Shown here piece by piece: positions 1 to 11,792 of a DNA stretch of 64,000 nt (its first letter is position 1; the number at the start of each line of letters is the position of its first letter). The stretch comes from Toxorhynchites rutilus septentrionalis (Eukaryota; Arthropoda; Insecta; Diptera; Culicidae), in NCBI RefSeq assembly GCF_029784135.1, contig NC_073746.1:35135378-35199377 (forward strand), written 5' to 3'. The notes under the pieces were generated by a model. The model made no database searches. It was not told where the DNA came from and saw only the letters and a list, made by a program, of their open reading frames with translations. A program made the position numbers and the translations under genes.

Positions 1-2157
1 AGCTCTGACATTCTTTGAAGTATAAGCTACATTTTAACATCATTTACAGGCATTGATTTATCTTATAATTTAAAATATTGAACATTTGCAAAAAAGTGAC
101 AGTCAAAACCAAAGATAAAATGCTTGCGTTAGCAAATTGCGTAAAAAACAAGCATCGTTAATTTTTTTAGTTTTTGTAGTTCTTTCAATTTCTTTGTTTG
201 CTTTTTTCATGTTAAGTGCTAGAAAAGATGATAGTCTACAATAACATAGAAGTTGAAATGTGAAATTGCACTGTAATTCTTTCTGAGGTATCTTCAAACT
301 TGGATTAATATCTGAAGGTGGTGCAAATTTGTCGGGCTCGGGTCCTTACTTTACTGTATTGTGCTATTGTTGTCTTATTTTAAATCGCGTATATATCTGT
401 GTCTGTAGATCACATTATCATTTCTGTAACCTTGTTGTGCATATACAAGTTCCTGTTTTTGTATTCCAGTTTTCAAATTCCAAACATCCTTAACAGTGTA
501 TCCGCTGGAGACTGTGTAAAATTGTAATTATTTCATTTTTTGTATTATTATTTGTAGAATATAAAATGTTAACTTTTAAGAGTTCTGTGTTTGGTTTTAG
601 TCTGACCTTCTTAGGTTTAAAAATAACTTCGGTCGTTGCGATTGAATAATATTTTCAAAGATAATACAATAGGTTTGGTCTCCATGATTGAATAAAAATG
701 TATAGATCAAGAGTTTTTAAAGAAGTTTTTTTATGACCTTCTCAGGTCAGGAAAAATATCTATTTACTACGCACGATGAATAATGAAATGCATGATAAGA
801 ATGTATATTCTCTTCAAATCACATTCGCCGAATAGTTGAGAGTTCACATTTTTAGAATCACATCACTTACCGCAGTGAATCCTGATTTTTCTTAACCATT
901 CCCACTAACAACTATCCCTTCCATGATAAACACTAGGGAACCACGCTATAGAGGTGACCCTTCTGGCCTTCGGGCGGCGAATATCATACTAACATTCCTT
1001 CCCTTCCCCTGGTGACTGTAGGGACGTGGCCGGCGTCGTTATTGACCATTTAAAGCTCGAATCACCGAAAATTGCACAACGAGAATGATTTGCTAGTCCC
1101 AAGCGTCATTCTGTGTGTTCTTTGGTCAATTTGGTTGGTTCAGGTCAATCACGAAGAGCAACTACGAATTGTACAGCTCAAGAAAAGATGATAATCTACA
1201 ATAAATGGATGAAAAAATGATATTTTATGCAGAAATATTCATTGAAATTAGCATTGAAGTAGTATTCGGAATTTGAATCAAGTTTCATTGCATGATTCAA
1301 ATTCCGAACACTTAATTTAAAATGTAAATTTACTGAACTTTAATGTTATAAATAATTGAATAATGAGAGCCTTGACATTCTTTGGGTTATAGGCTACATT
1401 TTCACACTAGTCTATACAGCCTATAATTTATAATATTATTTGCAAAAAAAGTGACAGTCAAAACCAATGACAAAATGTTTACGTTAGCAAATTCCGTAAA
1501 TGACAAGCACCGTTATTGTTTCAGTTTTTGTAGTTTTTTCAACTATTTTGTTTGCTGTTTTCATATGAGGTGCTAGAAAAGGTAAGGGACTATAATAAAT
1601 GGATGAAAAAAATGATATTTTGTGCAGAAATATTCATAAAAAATTAGTATTGAAGTAGTGTCCGGAATTTGAATCAAGTTTCTATACATGATTCAAATTC
1701 CGAACACTTAATTTTAAATGTAAATTTACTAAACTTTTATGGTATAAATAATCGAATAATGAGAGCCTTGACATTCTATGGGTTATAATCTTCATTTTAA
1801 CATCATTTACAGGTATCGATACAGCCTATAATATATAATATTCGCCATTTGCAAAAAAGTGACAGTCAAAACCAATGATAAAATGTTTGCGTTAGCAAAT
1901 TCCGTAAAAGACAAGCACCATTATTTTTTCAGTTTTTGTAATTTTTTCAACTATTTTGTTAGCTGTTTTCATGTAAAGTGCTAGAAAAGTAAGAATCTAA
2001 ATTAAATGGATGAAAAAAAAAAGATATTTTATGCAGAAATATTTATTAAAATTAGTATTGAAGTAGAGTTCGGAATTTGAATCGAGTTTCGACGTCTCAA
2101 ATCTCGAACACATGATTTTTAAATGAAAATTTACTGAACTTTAATGTTATGAATAAT
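1..2157. repeat. Tandem ~396-bp AT-rich repeat, about three copies
   Basis: Two full units start with the same GAGAGCCTTGACATTC phrase at about 1365 and 1761, a period of about 396 bp. A further copy occupies 1-245 and resumes at about 1187-1364 around an insertion. Each unit holds the phrase GTGACAGTCAAAACCAA and a later block with CGGAATTTGAATCAAG followed by its near reverse complement. Copies differ by scattered substitutions, so the array is not very young. There is no coding potential. I do not recognise the family; a satellite or the tandem ends of an old element are both possible. Confidence 0.8.
246..1181. mobile_element. Unclassified ~940-bp insertion inside the tandem repeat
   Basis: The repeat unit is interrupted here. 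The flanks carry nearly the same phrase, AGAAAAGATGATAGTCTAC at about 231 and AGAAAAGATGATAATCTAC at about 1182, which looks like a target-site duplication of about 20 bp. The right half (about 940-1170) is more GC-rich than its surroundings. No ORF or recognisable end structure was seen. A 5'-truncated non-LTR element or SINE-like insertion would fit the long duplication, but this is inference. Confidence 0.5.
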
Positions 2158-2160
2158 TCC

Positions 2161-5100
2161 ACAATAACGAAATCCAAATCAAATTTTCCTGCGAGTAAAA
2201 TATTTTTCCACAGAAGACTAGCTGATTCGCTTTAAATTGATATATCGATCATCTGAATCGGTCCAATAGTTCAAATTTTGAAACAAATGCATTTTGACTG
2301 ATCTGAATTTGAAACAAGAGGGTTCAGAATATGAATCAGTGACATATATGGTGTTTGGATTTTGAGACAAATGTGATTAATGTAATATTTAGTTTTTCAC
2401 CATGAAAATATATTTGTGAATCAATTTTTTTAAGTCAATTAAAGAAAAGGCTCTATTCTATCCAAAAATCAAATTAATTTCGCGATAAAGTACCATTTTG
2501 AGGAATGAGACACTGTTTAATGGCCACCAAAGCTTAAGTGTTCGGAATTTGAGACGAAACGGTACTACTAATAAAATGACGCAGGTAATATCTAAGTTGA
2601 GAAGGCAAAAGTTCCCCTGGTAACGTTAGTACCATCCAAGAAGAAGAAAATATAATATATAAAAATTTATTTTTAGGTCGGGGTAAAAGTGGTCCTTTAT
2701 TTTCTCGATAGCTGAGTAGCTGTAGACTTTTATAAGAGAGGAATTATGAAGCTCTCTTCAGAATGGCAAGAAACATTCCAACAAAACAGTGCAAATCGGA
2801 CAATCCGATGCGTATTAAAAAAGATTTTGAATTTCACCCAAAAATAATGGATTACTTTTTCCCCAACCTAATATATACTGACATTTCATACCAAACCAAT
2901 ATAATGATTCTCAGTTTTTCGTGAAAATTGGTAGTTTCGTTCTTATCTCAAATTATTAGACCCGTATTTTTTTTTTTCATTTGGATGGCAATTTCCATTT
3001 TAGGGGGGTCCGAAAAAAAAAGTTTTCCCTTTTTCCCAAACATTCATAACTTTTGAACAACTGGCCTGATTCTGATGATCGACATCTTGACGACTTCGCA
3101 ATTGCAGTGACACTAGTTAAATCTGAGGTTTGGTCATTCTGATAACAACTAGCCCAATGAAAATCTTGTACAGCGTTTTGTAAAACAAAACAGCAAACAC
3201 AAATCGCAAATTAATCGTATTGTTAATTGTTATAACAGACTAATATTATTCCTAATCTGTCATGTGCGCAGTTAGAAACCAATAAGTTGTACACAACTAA
3301 ATGAAATTAATGGTAAATTGTAACAAATAATTTAAGATAACAATAGGTGCACATTACCATATGGTTGCTTTCCAAAGACACGGAAAATTATCAAAGTTGC
3401 TGTTCGATTTTTCGGTTTGAATTGCACGCTATCATATCAGATGGTTTGACTAATCGAATTCTTCAGAAATTATCAAAAAATAAGATTTTCATTTTCGAAA
3501 TCTGACACCAATTTGTCCCAGCAAACGAAAAAATTAAATCGTTAAATTCAACTCGGACGAACTTCACGTATGAAAACGGAATCTTCTAAATGAAGATGAA
3601 GCTGACGATGGTGATGATGATGATGGTTATTCTGTAACCACCAACAAACGAATTCGAGGAAACCTTCAACAAATTGCACGAAACGATGATTTGCTGCTCC
3701 TCAAGTGTCTGCCAACTTTCGGGAGGGGTTCAAGTAATTTATCATAGCCCACAATTTCATTCATCATCGTAAGCTTCTCGTTTCATGGTCGGCAGCAGAG
3801 TGAAGCCCCAATGCGGGGGGGCTCCCAAACACGCATATTACTGCTGCTGCTGTTCTCCAAATTCAACCACTTTCACACATAATATCGCATTGCGGTATCC
3901 AACGCCGGGTGGATCAACGGCGTTCCGCTGAAACCCGCTCGACATCTGCAAACCATAATATGATTAGCATCACTTTCGCGGAATCAAAATACGATATCAA
4001 AATATTCATCGCTGTAAGGACGTGGTTGTCAAATTATCTCATTATCAACAGTATAATATGGTACGGAGGCAATGTCCTGGAAAAAAGGTAATGGAGATGG
4101 TCGAGTTTCGGGCGAAATAGCATGCGCTGCCATAACTATTTCGCTAATAGTGACGTCAGTCGTTGTGTTTATCTTTGATTGCCAACCGCATTCATGTACA
4201 AATGCTATTTTCAGGAAGTAATTTATCAATTAAAAACGTACATTTTTGTAAAGCTCCCGCTGAATATGAGGCTAATGTGATAGTGTGGATTGAATATTTG
4301 TGAAATCACGTCGAAAAAGACGGATAAATGTGATATTTCCATGTTCCATTTTAACTCCCCCACGTTCATAGAAACAAATGAAGTTTCATTATTTTACCGT
4401 TATGAAGTTGATGTTTCGAAGCCTCTCAGTGTCAGTGCGTATGTTGTGAAATAATAATCGCCAATTAACCAAAATTTCACCGAAAATGTTACTGCTTTGA
4501 AGAACTAAGCATTCCACTGCTCTCTGGACCTTTTTACCACATGAATAATCGAAATAAGCCACGATATAATTGTCATCTGTTAAAAAGCAACCAGTTGAAT
4601 GATTTCATGAGAATTTTGGCTCAAATTATCATGCAACCGTAAGTATTTTCAAAATTGTTTTGTTTCTTCCGTATACGTTCGATATTGAATGCAAATAATT
4701 ACGACACTATATTTTGCTTGCCAATATAGATACACTTCGCCTACTGCTCCACCTCTATATGTATCTCATTGGTACGGAGGAATGAAAACAAACCCTCTCA
4801 ACACGCACGCCTTCCTTATCAAATTAGGCAGCAAGTGAACACCATAAAACAGTCAAACTTAACGCCTGAGAACACGAATTGTTTTTAATCGCGGTAATGC
4901 GCGGCTACTCCAGACGTCGTTTTTTGTTGTTGTTGTTAGATAGAAATAAAAATAAAAACCTGAAAATGCTAGCGGCGATTGTTTACACTTAACTTCAGCA
5001 TGCACACGTTAATGTCACGGATTGTGGTTCGGCTCCCGGTTTTTCTCCACTGTTCGCTGTAACGTTCTCAGTCAATGGTTCTGGGTATGGTGGCGAGATA

Positions 5101-6098
5101 GGGGGTGGGTGGCTCATGACTCGATACAGGCTCGAGGCAGGTTGAAATACGCCCTACGAAAATCACCCCTTCGCATGTCTGGTAGCAGTTTAACTTACAA
5201 GCCGTCGGAATCTTCTTTTTTCCCCGATGGACACGGTGGTTCGGGCGAAACGACGGATGGTGGCCATCGTGATACAAGCCCTCTAATGTTCGCTCTTTAT
5301 GGTTGGGTTGGGGACGTAGACGTAGCCCCCAAAAAAAAATAATAGTGCTGGCAGCGGATGGGGGCTATATAATTCAATGAAAAGTTATGTGCCGGAAATC
5401 GAAACGCGTTACCGTGTAGGTTCGGTTTTTGGAGGGTTGAATCGAACACGCAACAGTTTTGTCAGACCACCACGTATGATAAAGGTGATCTTTTTACGGG
5501 AAGACGGGGACTTTTATGGGTTTTCGGAGAAATCGCTCGATTTCGTTCGAGGGATAAAATGGCTGTGTCACTCCAACATTTCATATGATGTTCAGAGGAA
5601 ATGGTTTTGACGTGACATGAATTTAAGCCAGGTATTTTGTTTTTTTTTTCATAAACAAATGCAGTTGTAGTTTCTTAAAAAAATGTAGAAGATTTTTGAA
5701 ATTTTATAAAAAAAATAAAAATAAATGTTTACGATTTGGAATTTCCAAAGTCCCCTTGCCGCTGTTTTTTTTATTTTAGTTAATACTTGCTCTATATTTT
5801 TTAATTGAGAACAAATGACAACTTTTGATAAATTTTATTTTTGTAATTTTTATTTGACGCGTTCTCATGAACAAAAACGAAAATTTGCATCATCGGTTCT
5901 CTATTTTGACTTTAGCCTTACTTTTGAAAAGCACCTAAACAAAAATTAGCTAGAGAATTTTCAAATAAATATAACTCAGAAACGCCTGGTCCGATTGATT
6001 TAGTGGCCTCCACAATTATGTAAAGAAATATGTTTTATTTTTATTTTGTTTCAAAAATAACACTTGAAATTTGTTTTTTTCCAAGAAAGGTGTTTAAG
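2161..6098. other. Gene-free AT-rich interval
   Basis: No coding region is supported. Visible items are degenerate extensions of the CGGAATTTGA-type repeat to about 2560, a short GATGATGATG run near 3610, long A/T homopolymers, and a stretch at about 5880-5945 whose reverse complement recurs at about 41105-41165. The 106-codon open stretch at 5022-5342 has no recognisable domain and a composition typical of chance. Confidence 0.6.
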
Positions 6099-6126
6099 TA
6101 TATATATATATATATATATATATATA
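6099..6126. repeat. (TA)14 microsatellite, left flank of ERV-1
   Basis: This is a pure TA run ending directly at the ERV-1 LTR. With 14352-14425 and 38008-38101 it appears to be one original microsatellite split by two retrovirus-like insertions. Because the target is TA repeat, the expected 4-bp TATA duplication cannot be told from the repeat itself. Confidence 0.9.
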
Positions 6127-6556
6127 AGTTAAAGAAGTTAGGCCTTTGGGAAGGTTTTTAAAAAATTATAAACGAACTACCTCACTTGAACATCGAATTA
6201 TGACTGACTTTATTCCTTACTAGTTAGCCTGAGCTGAGTTCCCTAACGCGGCGTACGGTTATGCTGATTCTCCAGTTTGGTTCCGGTGAGCTCGATCGTG
6301 GTGGACTTCGACCTGGCCAAAGCGCTGAGCCTTAGGATTGTGTATCGAACGATAGGTCGATGTTTCGATGGGTCGTTGGTATCGATGATGTTGACGGTGC
6401 AAATATTCAGGTCGATGCGCCGTCAATGATGATGCGCTGTTTGTTCATGTGTCGCCCGGAGAACTGATGCGTTAGCTCTATTGGAAGTGGGTCACCGCTG
6501 TTGTTCGGTGGTTAGTTGATCTGTTCGTGTAGTACATGGGGATGTGGGTGTTAACT
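6127..6556 (-). repeat. ERV-1 3' LTR
   Basis: This 430-bp repeat matches 13922-14351. On the sense strand it begins AGTTAACACC and ends CTTTAACT, giving short inverted ends. An AATAAA polyadenylation signal is present on the minus strand at 6209-6214, so this copy probably ends the viral transcript. Confidence 0.93.
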
Positions 6557-6567
6557 ACTCTCTCCCT
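6557..6567 (-). promoter_or_regulatory. ERV-1 polypurine tract
   Basis: The sense strand reads AGGGAGAGAGT immediately upstream of the 3' LTR. It is the expected plus-strand DNA primer site, judged by position and composition. Confidence 0.75.
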
Positions 6568-6627
6568 AATGAAGATTCGTCTCGAATCTTAAGTTGTTTT
6601 CTTCGGAGGTACAATTCGATGAGGCTG

Positions 6628-8293
6628 CTAGAATTGAAACCGCTGTTGTTGATTGTTGCATAGATGAACTTCTGCGAGTATCGTTGAAGTTGTTTGTGCT
6701 GGGTTTTCTAGTGATTTGTCTTGTTGGGTTTGATCTGAGGAGAGGGAAGATGTCATGCTTTTTGTGTTAGCATAGGGTTTTACCTCTGTTGATACATTTC
6801 GTGGTGTGGTGTATACTCCAATATGTTTCTTCAGGCTCATGATTGCCAATCCTATGATCATGGCTGCGAGTGGAATCAGGAATCCAATCGTAGTATGTTG
6901 CAGTGTTATGTGGTCTCTTTGCAGTTTATGGATGTGGTCTCGGTTTTCAATTCTAAGCAGGTTTACTTGTTGCAGATCAGGTTGGTTGAAGATTACTGTT
7001 GGCTGAAAGTTCACTCCAATTGTTGAAATAGTTCTGATCTCGTGATGATTAATTGTCCTCTTGTCGTCGTATTTGCTTCCATTGATTGAAACAGAGCAGT
7101 TTGGATATTTGATCAGTAGAGTTCCCGTTATCTGTCTCGATTTGATGTTGCAATTTGAATCCAGAAGAACGGATTTATCAGCGTTTCTCACGATCAGCGT
7201 GTGGTCGTCGATAGGCTTAATGTCCATTCCGATGCGATGTTCCTCGTAGGGGCAAGATGCGTTGATTCCTCTTAATGCGTTGTCGATACAACCGTCGCCT
7301 GTTAAATTCGTGAGCTCCTGTCTTTGGCAAATTCTATAATTTTCAACAATTGTACATTCGTTATTTATTCCTAGTGTCAGTGTTTTACTCAGAACAGCTG
7401 AGTTGTAGGGTGTCGATATAATTCTGTTTTTTCTTGGTAATGTTTCAAATCTAATATATTGGAACTTTTCTGACATAAATATTGGGATCTTGATCACAAA
7501 TATTATTTTTGTACTTTCATGATGTGTTTCTATACTAAGAAATTCATAAATTTGGTCAATATTGTTAATGTGAATATTTTGTTCTTCTAACTTTTCTAGT
7601 ACAAACTCTGTTTCATTATTGTTTAATATTGCCCTAGATAAAATCCCTATTTTCGATAGTTGTACAATTTCAAAAATGTCTCTTAGTTGGTTGTTTAGTA
7701 GATCTAGATTGAAAAATAGATCGTGAACTATTCCTTTTAAATGATTTTCATATTCTGTGTTTACGTTATTGGCAATTCTCGATATTCTTCTTAAAACCTC
7801 AATTTGGTTTTCATTTACGTGGCTAATTAAATTGTTAATTTTAGCTTCGAATTCCTGATTGATTCTGATTTGTCGGTTGTTGTTGTCAATAAGTGTGTTG
7901 GTTTTGGTTTTTGAATTTTCTATCGTTTGTCGGATTAATTGTAAATCGTCGTCGTCTAAATTGCCGGTCAATGATTTGATAAACGTTCCTAATGGGTTTA
8001 AGAGTCCTCGTTTCTGTCGGTGTATGGGTTTCAACTGTTTGTAATTGTCGGAAATTTGTTTCATCCTAATGTCCAATGTTTTAAGGTATGGTTTCGTGAA
8101 ATTTTGTCGTTCGAACTGGTGTAACGTATACTGGAGGTTGGTGAAACTACTTTCGAACTTTTCCAAATCCACGATGTGGAGATGGAAATGTTGAGATGTG
8201 ATAATCTTCGCTTCTCTCTCGCTAAATGCTATTATTCCATCATGTCGTGAGAGGTCTGTTATCGTCACTTCTGCTGTAACATCAAGGGCTAAT
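6628..8293 (-). CDS. ERV-1 Env-like glycoprotein (second exon)
   Basis: This is the errantivirus envelope-like protein, related to insect baculovirus F-type fusion proteins, expected in the secretory pathway and at the cell surface. A furin-type RQKR site is followed by a GLLNPLG fusion-peptide-like start about 90 codons into the exon. A hydrophobic membrane segment (TTIGFLIPLAAMIIG onward) lies about 88 residues from the C-terminus, followed by a cytoplasmic tail. The frame is open back to the pol stop at 8338 but contains no AUG. A good acceptor (TTCTCTATTCCAG) ends at 8294, so the exon most likely begins at 8293 and receives its start and signal peptide from the leader exon at 13626-13678. 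This start is inferred from sequence, not from RNA. Confidence 0.85.
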
Positions 8294-8308
8294 CTGGAAT
8301 AGAGAAAT
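8294..8308 (-). promoter_or_regulatory. ERV-1 env splice acceptor
   Basis: On the minus strand a pyrimidine-rich stretch ends in TTCCAG, and the exon starts ATTAGCC at 8293. The site lies about 45 nt after the pol stop. Phase fits the donor at 13625: two codon bases come from the leader exon and the third from here. Confidence 0.75.
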
Positions 8309-8337
8309 ATGTGAGTACTACTTTGGGTTTCGAGACG

Positions 8338-11300
8338 TCATTTTCTTTGACGTCTTATTTTTGTTTTATGTATCGTTCTTCCATTCTGATCTTGGAAGGT
8401 TTTTGTGTTATCTCTTGCGATTTGATATCGTTTATACTTATCCTTTGTTTTACTTTTGACCCCTTGGCGCGCGACGTATACAGTTTCGTCCACTTCCAGT
8501 GATGGGTCAGCTTCCTTGTTTTTGTTGTGGTGCTGTAAATCTTGTTTTTGTTTTTTAATGAGAGCTAATGTTGCTTCATTGTATATTTCATTCCTTTTCC
8601 TAACAATTTCTTCAATGTTACTCGGTCTCACCTCTCCCTCTTTTATTCCAAAGAATACTTCTTTGGGTCGCATCTTGGTTGAAGAGTGAATAGTGTCGTT
8701 ATAAAGTGCTACAGTGACTCTAAACAACTCTTTCTTACTTAATCCCTCATGTTTCGATCTACAACAGCGAAACATTTCTGCAATTGTTGAGTGAAATCGT
8801 TCAACGATTCCATTCACTTCGCTTTTATTAGATGGTGTGAAATATGTTTCAATTCCTAGTTCTTCTAACATGCCTCTTACTTCAACAGACTTTAGTGCTG
8901 GTTCATTGTCACTGACCAAAAGTCTGGGTATCCCATATGTTGAGAAGAATTTTGTCAGTCCTGAACGGACGTCAGGAATCGATCTCGATTTAATTGGAAA
9001 AAGCATTCCGAACTTCGATAATTTGTCTACCACGGATATGAACGTGTTTGGTTGACATATGAATATATCAACATGAACTATGTCTAGCGGCTTTTTAGGT
9101 ATTGGAGTTTGGGCTAGGTTCAATTTATAAGGATGTCGCTCATATTTAGCAGTTTTACACGTATTGCACAATGTGACGTGTGTTCTAACTTTCCTTTTCA
9201 TGTTCGGGAAGTAGAATTTCTGGCTGATAGCCATCAGATTTTCTTCGATGCCTCTGTGAGCTCTTGTATGTGTTGTATTTATGACTTCATTCTGTTCTTC
9301 TTCAGTTTTTAAGTCAATTAAGAACTTTTGTGAAATAACTACTTTAAACGTTTTGACGCGAGAAAAATAGTTTTTATACACAATTTGAAGGGTGTTGATG
9401 AGATTTTCTGGGCAGTAAATGCAATTTACTCTTTTAGGATCCATGAATTCTTTGAATATTCTTAGTAATATTGGTACACCAAAATTCACTTTTGTAAACG
9501 TGTGTCTTAGGACTTTGGGAAAAACTTGTTCTCCGGTGGTCTCACTCTCAGTTCCATCTATTTTCAAAATGATCTGATTGGAAAAAGTGTTTACCGGTTT
9601 TTCGGTACATGCGATAAATTCCGAGTCATCGGTGTCTGCCGAATGTTGCGTAGCAGCGTCTGATGAAGAATCATTTTGTTCTTCATTCAGATTTAAATTT
9701 TGGGGAATTCTAGAGAGGCCATCGGCAACGACATTTTGTTTTCCGGCACGATATCTTATATCGTAGGAATAGTCCATTAAAGCAATCATCCATCTGGCAA
9801 TTTTACTTGATGGATCTTTCAAGTTCACGGCGCAAGTAAGCGGCTTGTGATCTGTGTATAAAATGAATTTATTTCCGAAAAGGTACGGTCGGAAATATTT
9901 GGTTGCCCAATAAATAGCTAGTAACTCCTTCTCAATAGTGGAGTACTTTTCTTCGGTTTGACTGAGTGTTCTCGATGCAAAAGCAACAGGTTTATCTCTT
10001 CCGATTGGACCTTGTGAGAGAACAGCTCCTATTGCGTATTTGGATGCATCTGTTGTCAATATGAAGGTTTTTTCGAAATCTGGGTGTATTAGAATAGCGC
10101 TGCTAGAAAGTATCTGTTTGCACTTGTTGAATGCTTTTAGAAATTCTGGAGTATGTTCTACTTTCTCATTTTTCCGAAGACATTGTGTTAGCGGTTTCGT
10201 TATCCGGCTGAAATCCTTTATGAATTTTCTATAGTATCCCAGTGTTCCTAAGAAGGATTTAATGTCCTTCTCGGTTTTGGGAATTGGCCAATTTTGGATA
10301 ACTTCAATTTTTTCTGGGTTTGGTTTTACACCTTCTTCATTCACCACGTGACCGAGGAAGGAGACCTCTTTCTTCAAAAATTCACTTTTGTCGAGCTGTA
10401 TTTTTAAGTTGGCTTTTTTAAGAGCAGCGAAAATTTTATTTAAGTTGTTGCAGTGTTCTTGTAAACTGCTGCTGAATACAATGATATCGTCCATATACAC
10501 TAGGCAGATAAATCCGGCTAGGCCTACCAGCACAGCATTCATTGTTCTCTGAAATGTTGCCGGGGCGTTTTTCAGCCCGAATGGCATTCTTAGATATTCG
10601 TAGTGGCCGTTCTCAGTTGAAAATGCAGTTTTTTGAATATCGTCTTTTTCCATCAGAATTTGGTGGAATCCCGAAGCTAAATCTAGGGTTGTAAAATATT
10701 TACTTCTCCCTAATTTATCTAGGATATCCGTGATATTCGGTATGGGGAATTTATCATCCACAGTTTTAGCATTGAGCTTTCTGTAATCAACGACGATTCT
10801 CCATTTTTGAATACCTGCAGCATCCGCTTTCTTCGGAACGACCCAAATGGGTGAATTCCATGGTGACGTAGAAGGACGAATTATGTTTTCATCAAGCATT
10901 TTCTGAATTTGTTTGCCGACTTCCTCTTTATGGCAATGAGGATACCTATAGCTTTTCTGATACACAGGTATCTCATCATGGGTCAAAATTTTATGTTTCA
11001 CAACATTAGTAGCTGTAAGGGGTTCGTTGTCGAGGTGAAAAATATCTTGATTTTCCTCAATGACATTGATCAAACTATTTTTCTCTTCTCTGTTTAAATG
11101 ATCCAGACGAAGTTGGTCCATAAGTTTTCTGAATCTGTCAGGACGAGCTTCCAAAAAATTGAATTCGTTTTGCTCAACCAAGCATTCAAAGTTATTAAGA
11201 GTGATCTCAAGTGGATAATCTAATGAAAGTGTTTGATTCTCAGTTGAACTGTTCTTGAGACTGACAATGGCTTTATGACCTACTGCTTGGTATAAACCAG

Positions 11301-11769
11301 CACATATGAAAAGGTTTGTATTGATTTCGAGATCATCTTCTAGTAAAAAATCACCTGATTGCTCGGAAACTGGTATCTCTATATTATGAATGGTTTCTCT
11401 TGAAATTTCCTTTGAGAAAGGTTCTGGATGTTTTCTGAGCATCTGAAGTTTTGTTCCTAATATGGTTATGGAATTGTCATCTGTTTCAATCTTCGCTTTA
11501 AGTTCCTGAAGCGTTTCATACCCAATAAGGCCGTGGAAAAAATTATGAAAATCAAAAATATGAAATTTGAACGATTTATCAGTTAAGTCGGGAAATGGAT
11601 TGAAGTCGACATATCGTTCAATTTTGTGAGTGCCTGAGATGTTGGAGACAACAGTTGGTGTAGGCAGCGCAAAGGATTTTTTCACAAATCGGGGGCATAA
11701 ATAATTTTTGTTAGCTCCCGTATCTATCAATAATTTCAATCCAAACCCTTGACGTGTGGGAATTTCCAT
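8338..11769 (-). CDS. ERV-1 Pol polyprotein (PR-RT-RNaseH-IN)
   Basis: This is a Ty3/gypsy-type polyprotein of 1143 codons from the first AUG. In order it has an aspartic protease motif (LLIDTGANKNYL, about residue 14), reverse transcriptase with YMDD at 425-428, RNase H (TTDASKYAIGAVLSQ, later TDHKPLT), and integrase with an HHCC zinc domain (HTRAHRG...CNTCK) and catalytic D, D, E in HVDIF, VSDNEPA and NGIVERFH. The pol frame stays open upstream of the AUG across the gag stop in the -1 frame, so it is probably made by -1 frameshifting. A candidate slip heptamer T TTC CCC lies at 11799-11805, though it is not a classic one. All catalytic motifs are present and the frame is unbroken. Confidence 0.95.
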   Translation of the reverse strand: MEIPTRQGFGLKLLIDTGANKNYLCPRFVKKSFALPTPTVVSNISGTHKIERYVDFNPFPDLTDKSFKFHIFDFHNFFHGLIGYETLQELKAKIETDDNSITILGTKLQMLRKHPEPFSKEISRETIHNIEIPVSEQSGDFLLEDDLEINTNLFICAGLYQAVGHKAIVSLKNSSTENQTLSLDYPLEITLNNFECLVEQNEFNFLEARPDRFRKLMDQLRLDHLNREEKNSLINVIEENQDIFHLDNEPLTATNVVKHKILTHDEIPVYQKSYRYPHCHKEEVGKQIQKMLDENIIRPSTSPWNSPIWVVPKKADAAGIQKWRIVVDYRKLNAKTVDDKFPIPNITDILDKLGRSKYFTTLDLASGFHQILMEKDDIQKTAFSTENGHYEYLRMPFGLKNAPATFQRTMNAVLVGLAGFICLVYMDDIIVFSSSLQEHCNNLNKIFAALKKANLKIQLDKSEFLKKEVSFLGHVVNEEGVKPNPEKIEVIQNWPIPKTEKDIKSFLGTLGYYRKFIKDFSRITKPLTQCLRKNEKVEHTPEFLKAFNKCKQILSSSAILIHPDFEKTFILTTDASKYAIGAVLSQGPIGRDKPVAFASRTLSQTEEKYSTIEKELLAIYWATKYFRPYLFGNKFILYTDHKPLTCAVNLKDPSSKIARWMIALMDYSYDIRYRAGKQNVVADGLSRIPQNLNLNEEQNDSSSDAATQHSADTDDSEFIACTEKPVNTFSNQIILKIDGTESETTGEQVFPKVLRHTFTKVNFGVPILLRIFKEFMDPKRVNCIYCPENLINTLQIVYKNYFSRVKTFKVVISQKFLIDLKTEEEQNEVINTTHTRAHRGIEENLMAISQKFYFPNMKRKVRTHVTLCNTCKTAKYERHPYKLNLAQTPIPKKPLDIVHVDIFICQPNTFISVVDKLSKFGMLFPIKSRSIPDVRSGLTKFFSTYGIPRLLVSDNEPALKSVEVRGMLEELGIETYFTPSNKSEVNGIVERFHSTIAEMFRCCRSKHEGLSKKELFRVTVALYNDTIHSSTKMRPKEVFFGIKEGEVRPSNIEEIVRKRNEIYNEATLALIKKQKQDLQHHNKNKEADPSLEVDETVYVARQGVKSKTKDKYKRYQIARDNTKTFQDQNGRTIHKTKIRRQRK

Positions 11770-11792
11770 GTAAGGGATGAAATTTTTTGAGT

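Noticed and set aside
5022..5342. 106-codon ORF
   Set aside because: Low-complexity, W/G/R-rich without a domain; an overlapping ORF exists on the other strand; no gene signals.
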